DNA of 64,000 nt from Halobellus inordinatus (lineage in GTDB: Archaea; Halobacteriota; Halobacteria; Halobacteriales; Haloferacaceae), in NCBI RefSeq assembly GCF_024464655.1, contig NZ_JANHAV010000001.1:310001-374000 (forward strand), in the 5' to 3' direction. The position numbers and the translations under genes were made by a program. Positions 9,006-16,747 of this stretch are shown here, piece after piece (the stretch's first letter is position 1; each line of letters starts with the position of its first letter). A model generated the notes under the pieces. It was not told where the DNA came from. It did no database searches and worked only from the letters and a program-made list of their open reading frames with translations.

Positions 9006-10199
9006 GTGAGCGGAACGAACCCCCCGGACGCGACTGACCCGACCAACGCCGTGCTAGTCGGTCACGGCGACTTCGGCGCGAAGAGCAGCGCGGTCCGCGC
9101 AAAGATGGCCGAGCGGGTCGCCGCCGACCTCGCGGCCGCGTTCGCCGCAGCGGAAATTGACGCGACGGTCGAACGTCCGTGGTCGCGCGTCGTCGTCCGC
9201 ACCGACCAGCCGACGGCGGCCGCACGTGTCGCTGCGACCCTGCCCGGCGTCGCGTTCGCCCGCCCTGCCGTCGCCGTCACTCCCCGACTCGACCTGATCC
9301 GCGACGCCACCCGACGGCTCGCTGCGGCCAGTTCACAGACGGCCGCGGAGTCGTACGCGGTCGACGGCGACCGAATCGGGCCAGCGGACGCCCACGACTT
9401 CTCGACCCGTGATCTCAAGGTCGAAGCCGGACGCGTCGTCGGCGAGGAAACGGGTAGCCCCGTCGACCTCGACGATCCCGACCGGACTTACCGGATCGAA
9501 GCGCGCGAGACCGAGGCGTTCGTCTCGGCGCGACGGTTCGACGGCCCCGGCGGCCTCCCGGTCGGCACCCAGGGTCGCGCCGTCGTCCTCGTCAGCGGCG
9601 GTCTCGACTCGCCGGTGGCGATGTGGCGGCTCCTCCGTCGCGGCGTCGTCGCGATCCCCGTCTACGTCGACCTCGGTGACTACGGCGGCTCCGACCACCG
9701 CGCGCGGGCGCTCGAAGTGATCGAGAGGCTCGCCGCACGCGCCCCGCGCGCCGACACCCGTCCACGGATCGTCGACGGCGGCCCGTTCGTCGAGCGCGTC
9801 GTCGAGACCACTGACAACACTCGGATGCTGTCGCTCCGGCGTGCGATGCTCGCCGCCGCGGAGGCCGTCGCCGAACGCGACGACGCCCACAGCATCGCGA
9901 CGGGCGAGGCGCTGGGGCAGAAATCCAGTCAGACCGGGGCGAATCTCGCAGCGACGGACGCGGCGGTTTCGGTCCCAGTCCACAGACCGCTTCTCACCGT
10001 CGACAAGCCAGACATCGTGGCCGAAGCGCAGGATCTCGGGACGTACACGGACGCGACGCTCCCGGTCGGCTGTGACCGGATCGCTCCCTCTCATCCGGAG
10101 ACGAACGCGACGCGCTCGGACGTCGTCGCCGCCGAACCCGACGGGCTTCTCGACATCGCACGCGAGGCGGGGCGGAACGCGGAGATCGTCCCCCTGTGA
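9006..10199 (+). CDS. thiI: tRNA 4-thiouridine synthase ThiI
   Basis: An N-terminal ferredoxin-like and THUMP region (about residues 15-170) precedes an adenylating PP-loop domain. The PP-loop SGGLDSPVAMW starts at about residue 196, and the family box GEALGQKSSQT is at about 300. PVGCDRIAP near 353 supplies the cysteine typical of archaeal ThiI lacking a rhodanese domain. The enzyme adenylates and thiolates U8 of tRNA. The GTG start at 9006 lies 71 bases after family A copy 1. The 397 aa length is normal for the archaeal form. Confidence 0.95.
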   Translation: MSGTNPPDATDPTNAVLVGHGDFGAKSSAVRAKMAERVAADLAAAFAAAEIDATVERPWSRVVVRTDQPTAAARVAATLPGVAFARPAVAVTPRLDLIRDATRRLAAASSQTAAESYAVDGDRIGPADAHDFSTRDLKVEAGRVVGEETGSPVDLDDPDRTYRIEARETEAFVSARRFDGPGGLPVGTQGRAVVLVSGGLDSPVAMWRLLRRGVVAIPVYVDLGDYGGSDHRARALEVIERLAARAPRADTRPRIVDGGPFVERVVETTDNTRMLSLRRAMLAAAEAVAERDDAHSIATGEALGQKSSQTGANLAATDAAVSVPVHRPLLTVDKPDIVAEAQDLGTYTDATLPVGCDRIAPSHPETNATRSDVVAAEPDGLLDIAREAGRNAEIVPL

Positions 10200-10325
10200 A
10201 CGCGCGACACCCGGAATTGTGCGAACGTATATCGGGTTGTGCGTGAAAGTTACGCACAGTAAGATTTCCGTGTGAAAGACCGGGTTAAAATGCATTTACA
10301 TACTTCCAGACCGTACGTACGGTCG

Positions 10326-10595
10326 ATGTCAAAGACGTGCCGTCCCTCCCCGTCGTCCGCCGATCCCGAGTGGAACGTGCGGCAGGTGGTCCCGCGTAGC
10401 GAGTGGGACACCACCACCGAAGCGTGCCCGACCTGCGGTGAGCCAGTCGAACTCTGCGGTCCGCACTACCAGGTCGAACTCGACCGCGAGCGGGCGGCCG
10501 CCGCTGGCTCGAAACTGACGCGTGAGCGCCGACTACTCTCGTTCTGTGACGAGTCGTGTGCGACCTCGTGGCTCGACGACGTCGAGAGTCGGTGA
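10326..10595 (+). CDS. Small zinc-binding protein (DUF7576-like), 89 aa
   Basis: Two cysteine pairs, CPTC at residues 34-37 and CDESC at 74-78, form a likely treble-clef or zinc-ribbon site. The linker contains HYQVELDRERAAAAGSKL, and a terminal helix ATSWLDDVE follows the second pair. This arrangement recalls TRASH-like or DUF7576 haloarchaeal proteins. The ATG at 10326 was chosen over upstream starts because the preceding in-frame bases are AT-rich (CATTTACATACT) and look like a promoter. Function unknown; a nucleic-acid or metal sensor role is only a guess. Confidence 0.75.
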   Translation: MSKTCRPSPSSADPEWNVRQVVPRSEWDTTTEACPTCGEPVELCGPHYQVELDRERAAAAGSKLTRERRLLSFCDESCATSWLDDVESR

Positions 10596-10716
10596 ACCTC
10601 GGCGTCGTTCGCGCTGTGAACGCGCCGCACGACTGCTGACGGCACTCCTCCGCGATACTGCTGACGGCACGTCCCCCCCACGTCCTCCCGACGCTCTTTT
10701 CGGCTCCTCGCTTTCA

Positions 10717-10876
10717 TAGGGATTATCGTAACTGTTCGGAGAGTCTCGCCGTCCCGTCCGGCGAGACATCTATAGTAGCGTTTGCAACTGATTACACAGC
10801 CAATCGCACGACTGCGTGCGATTAGATGCGTGAAGACTTGCAAACGCTACTATATGCGGACTTACGATAGTCCCTA
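10717..10876. mobile_element. Family A palindromic element, copy 2, interrupted by a family B element
   Basis: The two ends are the standard family A termini (TAGGGATTATCGTAA at the left, TTACGATAGTCCCTA at the right), flanked by TCA at 10714-10716 and 10877-10879. The interior is split at CATCTA / TGCGG by an 80 bp palindrome. Removing that palindrome and one TA leaves 78 bp, the exact length of the other six copies. Confidence 0.85.
10773..10852. mobile_element. Family B palindromic element, copy 1 (80 bp), nested
   Basis: Perfect inverted ends TAGTAGCGTTTGCAA and TTGCAAACGCTACTA, with an inner palindrome around AATCGCACGA / TGCGTGCGATT. TA precedes (10771-10772) and follows (10853-10854) as a target duplication; TAT is also repeated, so a 3 bp duplication with a 79 bp element is possible. 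It has no ORF. A diverged copy in inverse orientation lies at 16360-16439. Confidence 0.85.
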
Positions 10877-11045
10877 TCACTTCGTCCTGTGACGCCTCGC
10901 ACCGGAACCGATTTATGACCACATTCGAAACCGCCGGACAGTACGCCGCGCCGTCGCGCGGCCCCGATCCAATGATTCACACGTCGTCGCACTCCGTCTT
11001 CGCACCGGCCCGCAAGCGATCCGGCGGTCGCCGCCCACGACAGCC

Positions 11046-11504
11046 GTGACGCGGGTCTGCTTCGTCGGCTCGCCGGACGTCGACGTCCAGTACGAACTGC
11101 TCTCCCGGGAGACGGCTCGCGAGGCGCTCTCGACGTACGAGCGCTACGCCCCCTTCGAGAACTCGCTGGCCGTCGATACGGTGAGCCTCGGCGCCGCGGT
11201 GTCGCTGTGCAACGACCTGAACTGGTATCTCGTCCGGTTCGTCGACCTCGCGGTCGTCCGTGAGCCGAGTGTTTCGAGCGACGAGTGGCTAAGTCGGTCG
11301 CTGGCGGCGGCGGTCCGCGACGGCGACGTCCGGCCCGAAGACACCGGCGAGCGGGTGGCCATCTACGGCGTCGAGGACGGCCGTCTCGTCGAACCGATGT
11401 ACGTCACCCGCCGACCGGACGGCACCCTCCCGTCCTACGACCTCCGGCCAGTCTCGGAGACGGTCGTCGTCCGCGTGACCGACGACGAGTTCGAGGACGG
11501 GTGA
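11046..11504 (+). CDS. Haloarchaeal conserved hypothetical protein (DUF5804-like), 152 aa
   Basis: GTG start at 11046. The sequence opens MTRVCFVGSPDVDVQYELLS and continues with acidic helices, including AREALSTYERYAPFE, and a C-terminal beta-rich part (VAIYGVEDGRLVEPMYVTRR, VVVRVTDDEFEDG). This matches my memory of the DUF5804 group found across haloarchaea. No catalytic motif is visible. The protein is soluble and probably cytosolic, and its role is unknown. It is followed 134 bases later by a PRC-barrel gene on the same strand. Confidence 0.75.
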   Translation: MTRVCFVGSPDVDVQYELLSRETAREALSTYERYAPFENSLAVDTVSLGAAVSLCNDLNWYLVRFVDLAVVREPSVSSDEWLSRSLAAAVRDGDVRPEDTGERVAIYGVEDGRLVEPMYVTRRPDGTLPSYDLRPVSETVVVRVTDDEFEDG

Positions 11505-11638
11505 CGTACCAGGGCCACCGCAAATGGGTGTTCCGCGGACCGCGCGTCTGACGCTCGTCTGCCGGCTCCCGTCGTCTCGAGGGGGCCGAGCGACGCTCGC
11601 TGCGAACAATTAAGACGAACGCTCCCGATCAGCGGCAT

Positions 11639-11953
11639 ATGGACGAGACACCCGAGAAGATCACGACGCTCGTCGGCCGCGAGGTGTACTCGAACGAAGG
11701 CGTCTTCGTCGGCGAAGTCGCGGACGTCCGAATCGACCTCACCGAGCGGCAGGCCGTCACCGGACTCGCGCTCACTCAACTGAACGACGAACTATTCGCC
11801 GGCGTCGTCGGCGGACAGAAAGGCGTCATCCTCCCGTACCGATGGGTCCGCGCCGTCGGCGACGTCATCCTCGTCAACGACGTGACGCTCCACGACGTCA
11901 TCGAGCAGATGTCGAAGCCGAACGGCGAAGAGGAAGACTCGGCGCTGGTGTAA
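11639..11953 (+). CDS. PRC-barrel domain protein, 104 aa
   Basis: A single PRC-barrel: MDETPEKITTLVGREVYSNE, then the GEVADVRIDLTERQAVTGLAL strand pair and VILPYRWVRAVGDVILVND. Archaeal single-domain PRC barrels are small partners of RNA-processing, photosynthetic or cell-division proteins, with recent links to archaeal FtsZ-based division for CdpB-type members. Which branch this belongs to cannot be settled from the sequence. The C-terminal tail (EQMSKPNGEEEDSALV) is acidic and probably disordered. Confidence 0.9.
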   Translation: MDETPEKITTLVGREVYSNEGVFVGEVADVRIDLTERQAVTGLALTQLNDELFAGVVGGQKGVILPYRWVRAVGDVILVNDVTLHDVIEQMSKPNGEEEDSALV

Positions 11954-12113
11954 TCGGCCGACCGCTTTCGTACGATCTCGAACCGGGCGTTCTACCGCAC
12001 CAGGAATTCTGTCGAAGCAAGACGTCGGCTGAGCCGGATACTGAACCGATCTCGATTTCGCGTCTTCGGTTCCGACCAACAGTCATTTGCGGGCCGAGGG
12101 TGTACGCGCAGGT

Positions 12114-12542
12114 ATGTCGGACGAATCAGACGATCACGCCGCTGAGAACGACGCAGACGAATCGCCGGACGCCGACGCTGACTCCGAGGAGAAATCCTTC
12201 CGCGAGCGCGTCGAGGAGATTCGCGAGCGACGAGCCGAGGAGCGAGAGGAAGGCGACCGCCCCGAGCCCGAAGAGATGATGGGCGGCGGCGGTCCCGGTG
12301 GCGCCGGTGGCAACCCCTTCGCACAAATGATGAGCGGGATGATGGGCGGTGGCGGTCCCGGCGGTATGGGTGGCGGCCCCGGTGGAATGGGCGGCGGCCC
12401 CGGCGGGATGGGCGGCCGCGAGGAAGAGTCCGCTGGCAACGAGGAACTCGTTCGCGAGGTCCGTCAGCTCCGCGACGAAGTCCGCGATGCGACCCGACAG
12501 CTCCAGCGGATCGCACAGGCCGTCGAAGACCTCGACGACTGA
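12114..12542 (+). CDS. Acidic protein with a Gly/Met/Pro-rich low-complexity core, 142 aa
   Basis: An acidic N-terminus, a charged helix (RERVEEIRERRAEEREEGDR) and then a low-complexity core with three repeats of GPGGMGG between about residues 62 and 103. A C-terminal coiled-coil helix follows (EELVREVRQLRDEVRDATRQ). The ATG at 12114 was chosen because the frame upstream is not protein-like. It is convergent with the glycosyltransferase gene 34 bases away. Possibly an oligomerising structural protein; no family is recognised. Confidence 0.75.
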   Translation: MSDESDDHAAENDADESPDADADSEEKSFRERVEEIRERRAEEREEGDRPEPEEMMGGGGPGGAGGNPFAQMMSGMMGGGGPGGMGGGPGGMGGGPGGMGGREEESAGNEELVREVRQLRDEVRDATRQLQRIAQAVEDLDD

Positions 12543-12576
12543 AGGCCTCTGCTGCGGTCGGTGGCTGCGACGCCCG

Positions 12577-13698
12577 TTACGTCCGTTTTTTCTCGATGAC
12601 GCGCTCGTAGAGCGACGCCAGTTTATCGACCGCGTGCTCGACGCTCAGTTCCTCGCGCTGTGCGAGACAGGACTCCGCGAGCGTCGCGCGCTCGTCGAGC
12701 ACGCGCCGGATCGTGTCGCGACAGCCGTCGACGTCGCCGTGTGCGTAGTGATAGCCCGTGACGCCGTCTTCGACGGTGTTCGAGAGCGCGCCGGCGTCGA
12801 CAGCGACGACGGGCGTCCCGCAGGCGTTCGCCTCCAGCGCGACGAGCCCCTGGGTCTCCACGGGGCTCGGGAAGACGAACGCGTCGAGCGCGGAGTAGAA
12901 CGCGGGAAGTTCCTCGCGCGGGAGAAAGCCCAGAAAGTGCGCGTCGAGACCGAGGTCGTCGGCCAGCGCTTCCAGATCGTCGCGTGCCGGTCCGTCGCCG
13001 CCGAGAACGACCGTCGCGTCCACGCCGGCGGCGGCGCGCAGGAACTCAGAGAGGTTCTTCTCGTAGCCGTGACGGCCGGTGTAGCCGACGAGCGGGCCGG
13101 ACGGGAGGTCGTAGCGCGCGCGGAACGACTCGGGGTCGGTCGGCGAGAAGAACTCGACGTCGACGCCGTTCGAGAGTACGACCGCCGGCGTGTCGACCGG
13201 GACGTTCCCGACCGCACGCTCTTTGGCGTCCTCGCTGGGGCAGACGATCGCGTCCGAACGGGAGAGGAACCACCGCTCGTAGCGCTCGGCGATGCGTTCG
13301 ATGCCGCGCTCGACGCGCGGTCGAGAGGTGAGATAGTCCGCGTACTCCGCGGTCGGAGTATGGTACGAGGTAACGAGCGGAAGGTCCTCGCGGCGGGCGA
13401 GTCGGACGCCGCCGAGACCGACCGCGAAGGGTGTATGTGCGTGTACGACGTCGACGTCCGCGGCGGCCGTGGGGATCCGTGGCGTCCCCAACCGGAAGCC
13501 CTCGTACATCGGAAACGGGAGGCTCCCGACCGGGTATTCGCCGTCGTCGGGGTCGTACTCGTCGCTTCCGGGGTAGACGACGTTCATCGTCCCGCCGCGG
13601 TCCCGCCAGCGATCGCGCCACGTCTGGATCGTGTAGGAGACGCCGTTCACCGTCGGGAGGTAGGTGTCGGTGAAGGCGGCGACCGAAACGGGATGCAT
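12577..13698 (-). CDS. Family 4 glycosyltransferase (GT-B fold), 373 aa
   Basis: The N-terminal domain has the GT4 opening AAFTDTYLPTVNGVSYTIQTW and VVHAHTPFAVG. The C-terminal donor-binding domain has GYTGRHGYEKNLSEFLRAA, VVLGGDGPARDDLEAL and the E-x7-E block ETQGLVALEANACGTPVVA. These features place it near lipid glycosyltransferases such as monoglycosyl-diacylglycerol synthases, but acceptor and sugar are not determined. It lies 59 bases downstream of a second GT4 gene on the same strand, suggesting one operon making a glycolipid or glycan. Confidence 0.92.
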   Translation of the reverse strand: MHPVSVAAFTDTYLPTVNGVSYTIQTWRDRWRDRGGTMNVVYPGSDEYDPDDGEYPVGSLPFPMYEGFRLGTPRIPTAAADVDVVHAHTPFAVGLGGVRLARREDLPLVTSYHTPTAEYADYLTSRPRVERGIERIAERYERWFLSRSDAIVCPSEDAKERAVGNVPVDTPAVVLSNGVDVEFFSPTDPESFRARYDLPSGPLVGYTGRHGYEKNLSEFLRAAAGVDATVVLGGDGPARDDLEALADDLGLDAHFLGFLPREELPAFYSALDAFVFPSPVETQGLVALEANACGTPVVAVDAGALSNTVEDGVTGYHYAHGDVDGCRDTIRRVLDERATLAESCLAQREELSVEHAVDKLASLYERVIEKKRT

Positions 13699-13757
13699 CG
13701 GCGGCGATTCACGGACGCGGGCTTAATCAGTTGCGAATCGGACACGGGCAGTACCCG

Positions 13758-14852
13758 TTACTCGTCGTCGAGGTCGATCGGTCGCCCCGCGCGTTTCGCA
13801 TCGCGGACCTCGCGATACGTCGCGGCGAGCCGGTCGCCAACGCGGTCGAGGCTGTGTTCCATCGCCGTCTCGCGGGCGTTCTCGCCGAGTCGCCGCCGGA
13901 GCTGTTCGTCCTCGGCGAGGCGCTCGACGGCCTCGCGGAACTCGGCTTCGGTCTCGCATTTGATGCAGTCGTGCCCGTCGGTGTAGAACTCCTCGAAGAC
14001 CGGGATGTCGCGGAGCACGACCGCCTTCCCGCAGGCCATCGCTTCGAGGACGGCGATGCCCTGGTTCTCGTTCTTCGTCGGGAACAGATAGACGTCGCCG
14101 GCGCCGTACGCGCCGCGGATGTCGTCGATCCAGCCGGTGAACGTGACGTTCTCGGGCGGATTCGTCGTCCACTGCCGGACGGCTTTCGAGGCGTGGGGTC
14201 CGGTGTCGTAGGGGCCGAACCACGCGAAGTCGTACGGCGTCGACTCGGCGACGCGACAGAACGTCGTCAGTCCCTTCCGCTCGAAGACGTTGCCGACGAG
14301 GAAGACGACCGTCCCCTCGAGGTCGTAGCGGTCGCGGTACTCCTCGCGGAGGGTCTCGAAGCCCGCCAGCGCGTCGACGTCGACGCCGTTCGTCATCGGG
14401 CGGATCGGGGCGTCGACTGGGTACGATTCGAGCACGCGCTTCGTGTACTGGGAGGGACAGAGGACCAGATCCGCCTGCGAGTAGAACCACTTCAGATACC
14501 GACCGAGTGCGGGGGCGATCGTCGTCGACCCCCGAAACGACTCGGCGAAGTCCTCGCGCGTGACGTGCGTGTGGAGGATGAGCGGTACGTCGTTTCGTTT
14601 GGCGTATCGCGCGACGGCGAGCGATCCGGGACCGACGAGGTTGCAGTGGGCGACGTCGAAGTCCTCGAAGAAGCCGCTGCCGGCCGCGAGCGATCGGACC
14701 CCCGAGAGGGGGTCGCCGCCGCGCCACGGCGAGGTCACGACCTCGACGTCGGTGCGTTCGAGCGCGGCGCGCTGTTGGTCAGCGGCGGTCCCGATACCGC
14801 TTCGTGCCAGCCGAGATTCGAGTTCGAGGTAGTTGAGCGCGCGGAGAGCCAC
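13758..14852 (-). CDS. Family 4 glycosyltransferase, second of the pair, 364 aa
   Basis: GT-B protein: N-terminal MALRALNYLELESRLARSG and LILHTHVTREDF, then VVFLVGNVFERKGLTTFCRVA and the E-x7-E block ENQGIAVLEAMACGKAVVL. The GTG start at 14852 was preferred because a TATA-like TATAAAT lies about 30 bases upstream on the minus strand (14879-14885), which fits an almost leaderless transcript. It is first in the operon with the other GT4 gene. Acceptor unknown; the HTH and lack of membrane segments suggest a peripheral enzyme using a membrane lipid. Confidence 0.9.
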   Translation of the reverse strand: MALRALNYLELESRLARSGIGTAADQQRAALERTDVEVVTSPWRGGDPLSGVRSLAAGSGFFEDFDVAHCNLVGPGSLAVARYAKRNDVPLILHTHVTREDFAESFRGSTTIAPALGRYLKWFYSQADLVLCPSQYTKRVLESYPVDAPIRPMTNGVDVDALAGFETLREEYRDRYDLEGTVVFLVGNVFERKGLTTFCRVAESTPYDFAWFGPYDTGPHASKAVRQWTTNPPENVTFTGWIDDIRGAYGAGDVYLFPTKNENQGIAVLEAMACGKAVVLRDIPVFEEFYTDGHDCIKCETEAEFREAVERLAEDEQLRRRLGENARETAMEHSLDRVGDRLAATYREVRDAKRAGRPIDLDDE

Positions 14853-14878
14853 GTCGCGTGGCCGTTTGCGGTGGGTCC

Positions 14879-14885
14879 ATTTATA
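14879..14885 (-). promoter_or_regulatory. TATA box for the glycosyltransferase pair
   Basis: TATAAAT on the minus strand, centred about 30 bases before the GTG start at 14852. The spacing matches other leaderless or near-leaderless haloarchaeal promoters in the window. Confidence 0.5.
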
Positions 14886-14982
14886 CTGTCGGCTGTGGAG
14901 CCGTGGTGTGCCGTGGTGTCACAGCGACTGTCACGGGCGCGCGTGTCGTCGACGGCGACCGAACGCGAGGGCTACGTCTCGC

Positions 14983-15825
14983 TTAGCGCCGCTGGGACGC
15001 CGCCGGCGGGACTAAGAGGACGTTGTTGTTGCCGCGAGCGACGACGGCCTCAGAGACGCTCCCGAGCAGGAGGCGACGGAGGCGACTCTGCCCCCGCGTC
15101 CCCAGCAGCGTCGTCGTCGCGCCGACGCGCTCTTCTTCGGCGAGGATCTCCTGGACGGGGTCGCCGTTGCGGATGTTGGTCCCGGCCTCGATACCCATCT
15201 CGCGTTCGACTTCGGCGGCGAGCTCGTCGAGCTTTTCTTGGGCGTCGCTGATCTCCGTGTCGCCGTGCTGCACGTGGAGCAGGTCGACCTCCTGCGTCGC
15301 GCCCGTCAGGTGCGGGAGGTACCCGAAGGCCTTCCGGGCGTTCTCCGAGAAGTCCGTCGTAAAGAGGACGTGCTCGAAGAGGTGCTCTTTCACGACCGCC
15401 TTGTCGGACTCCGGCGGGGCGATGCGTTCGACCAGCAGCGGGCGGACGGACGTCCGGGCGACGTTTCGTGTCGTGCTCCCGACGAGGCGGTTTTCGAGTG
15501 GACTCTCACCACGCGACCCGATGACGACCATATCCGCGTTGAGTCGCTCGGCGAAGCCGTTGATGCGTCGGTATGGGGTTCCGCGCGCCACGTGCGTCTC
15601 GACGTCGAAGCCCGCGGACTCGAATACGTCGCGCTGTGCCTGCAGCGCCTGTCGGGCGTCCGAGGCCGCACCCATCCCCGGTAGCCCGCTCGTGACGTTG
15701 TCGGGGACGACCGTCACGAGGTGTACCTCCGTGACGCCGATGTTGTCCAGGCAGTCCAGGCACGTCCGTGAGCGGATCGCTGCCTCGTTCGCGTCCGAGA
15801 GGTCTGTAGCAAATACGATGCGCAT
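14983..15825 (-). CDS. Tandem universal stress protein (two UspA domains), 280 aa
   Basis: Two UspA domains of about 140 residues each. The first starts MRIVFATDLSDANEAA and ends with VIGSRGESPLENRLVGSTTRNVARTS; the second starts HVLFTTDFSENARKAF and ends with LLGTRGQSRLRRLLLGSVSEAVVA. Both retain the G-x-R/S-G ... G-S-x-x ATP-binding signature. Two earlier starts (GTG 15840, ATG 15834) exist; the ATG at 15825 matches the first strand of the fold. It probably buffers stress responses in the cytosol. The specific partner is unknown. Confidence 0.92.
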   Translation of the reverse strand: MRIVFATDLSDANEAAIRSRTCLDCLDNIGVTEVHLVTVVPDNVTSGLPGMGAASDARQALQAQRDVFESAGFDVETHVARGTPYRRINGFAERLNADMVVIGSRGESPLENRLVGSTTRNVARTSVRPLLVERIAPPESDKAVVKEHLFEHVLFTTDFSENARKAFGYLPHLTGATQEVDLLHVQHGDTEISDAQEKLDELAAEVEREMGIEAGTNIRNGDPVQEILAEEERVGATTTLLGTRGQSRLRRLLLGSVSEAVVARGNNNVLLVPPAASQRR

Positions 15826-15952
15826 ACTTATCATTCGCACCCCACTAACTAATATTGTGCGGTGAGTACAAGAATATGAGACGGCGCCTGGCTGTCCGGG
15901 TCCACGCGGCCGACTCGGAACGTCTTTTTCCGCTCGTCACGACGCGTCGGTA

Positions 15953-16237
15953 ATGGGTATCCCGGCTGAACGGATCGAACGGTTGCACGACCTCGCTCGG
16001 GAGGCGACGGCCGGGGGAGACGTCGAACGCGCACGCGAGTACGTTCGTCTCGCGCGCCGCATCGCCGAGCGGAACCGCTCGGGCCTCCCGCGCCGGTTCC
16101 GTCGGTTCACCTGCGACGAGTGTGACGCGTATCTCCGACCCGGTTCGACCGCACGCGTTCGGCTCCAGTCGGGACACGTCGTCGTCCGGTGTCTCTTATG
16201 CGGCGCGACGAAGCGGTATCCGTACGGTGACGAGTAA
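15953..16237 (+). CDS. rnp4: Ribonuclease P protein component 4 (Rpp21)
   Basis: Archaeal Rpp21, a protein subunit of RNase P that helps its RNA mature the 5' ends of tRNAs. The helical N-terminus (RIERLHDLAREATAGGDVER) pairs with Rpp29 in known structures. Zinc ligands are Cys54 and Cys57 (CDEC) and Cys80 and Cys83 (CLLC), followed by the family end GATKRYPYG. Length 94 aa is normal. The stop codon TAA at 16235-16237 is the left duplication of family A copy 3. Confidence 0.95.
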   Translation: MGIPAERIERLHDLAREATAGGDVERAREYVRLARRIAERNRSGLPRRFRRFTCDECDAYLRPGSTARVRLQSGHVVVRCLLCGATKRYPYGDE

Positions 16238-16315
16238 TAGGGACTATCGTCACTGTTCGGAGATTCTCGCCGTACCGTCCGGCGAGATATGTATGAGGAC
16301 CTACGATCGTTCCTA
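16238..16315. mobile_element. Family A palindromic element, copy 3 (78 bp)
   Basis: Ends TAGGGACTATCGTCA and a diverged right end ACGATCGTTCCTA. TAA is duplicated (16235-16237 and 16316-16318); the left TAA is the rnp4 stop codon. This is the most diverged copy in the window, which suggests an older insertion. Confidence 0.8.
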
Positions 16316-16359
16316 TAAGGGTCTGTCCGCTTCGGCGGCCCAGCCCGTGTGAGTGCCGA

Positions 16360-16439
16360 TAGTAGCATTTACAAGTCTTCACTCACCCGATCAGACGCTG
16401 TCGTGCGATCGGGTGCGCAATCAGTTGCAACTGCTACGA
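16360..16439. mobile_element. Family B palindromic element, copy 2 (80 bp, diverged)
   Basis: Left end TAGTAGCATTTACAAG, right end GTTGCAACTGCTACGA, with the inner palindrome CGATC...GTCGTGCGATCGGG. Its sequence aligns with the reverse complement of copy 1 over the whole 80 bp. Flanks show an 8 bp direct repeat CGATAGTA (16357-16364 and 16437-16444) that overlaps the ends, so the exact boundaries are uncertain. It lies between family A copy 3 and the yhbY promoter. Confidence 0.65.
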
Positions 16440-16498
16440 TAGTATGGACTATTTGTGAGTCTTAAGTTTCAAACCGGGTGCGGCCGTAGCGAGTCGGT

Positions 16499-16747
16499 AT
16501 GGACGAACAGGAGTTGCGAAAGCAGGCACACGACTTGGATGTCACCGTCTGGGTCGGAAAGGGCGGTCTCGACCCCGTCGTCGAGGAAGTATCCGACCAA
16601 CTCGCAGACCGGGACCTCATCAAAGTGAAGTTCCTCCGAGCCGCTCAGGGCGGCACGACGGTCGAGGAGTTAGCCGCGGAGTTGGCAGAGCGCACCGATG
16701 CCACGGTAATCGAAACACGAGGTAACACGGGAGTTCTCTACCGATGA
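16499..16747 (+). CDS. YhbY-like CRM-domain RNA-binding protein, 82 aa
   Basis: A single CRM domain: RKQAHDLDVTVWVGKGGLDP contains the GKGG-type loop for RNA binding, followed by RDLIKVKFLRAAQ and a C-terminal strand ATVIETRGNTGVLYR. YhbY proteins bind pre-50S ribosomal RNA in bacteria; the archaeal homologue is presumed to help ribosome assembly. It overlaps the MscS gene by four bases (ATGA), so the two are translationally coupled. Confidence 0.92.
   Translation: MDEQELRKQAHDLDVTVWVGKGGLDPVVEEVSDQLADRDLIKVKFLRAAQGGTTVEELAAELAERTDATVIETRGNTGVLYR

Larger units (their letters stand above)
10596..11045. other. Intergenic region with nested palindromic elements
   Basis: About 450 bases without a convincing gene. 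It holds a family A element interrupted by a family B element (10717-10876). The remaining 165 bases run up to the GTG of the next gene and contain a possible TATA-like GATTTATGACC at 10910-10920. A 44-codon ATG frame from 10915 overlaps the next start by four bases but has a basic, proline- and arginine-rich composition unlike haloarchaeal proteins, so I do not call it. Confidence 0.6.

Noticed and set aside
10915-11049. 44-codon ATG frame upstream of the 11046 gene, overlapping it by four bases
   Set aside because: The composition is basic and rich in Arg, Pro and Ser, unlike haloarchaeal proteins. The ATG lies inside a TATA-like sequence, and coupling may be chance.
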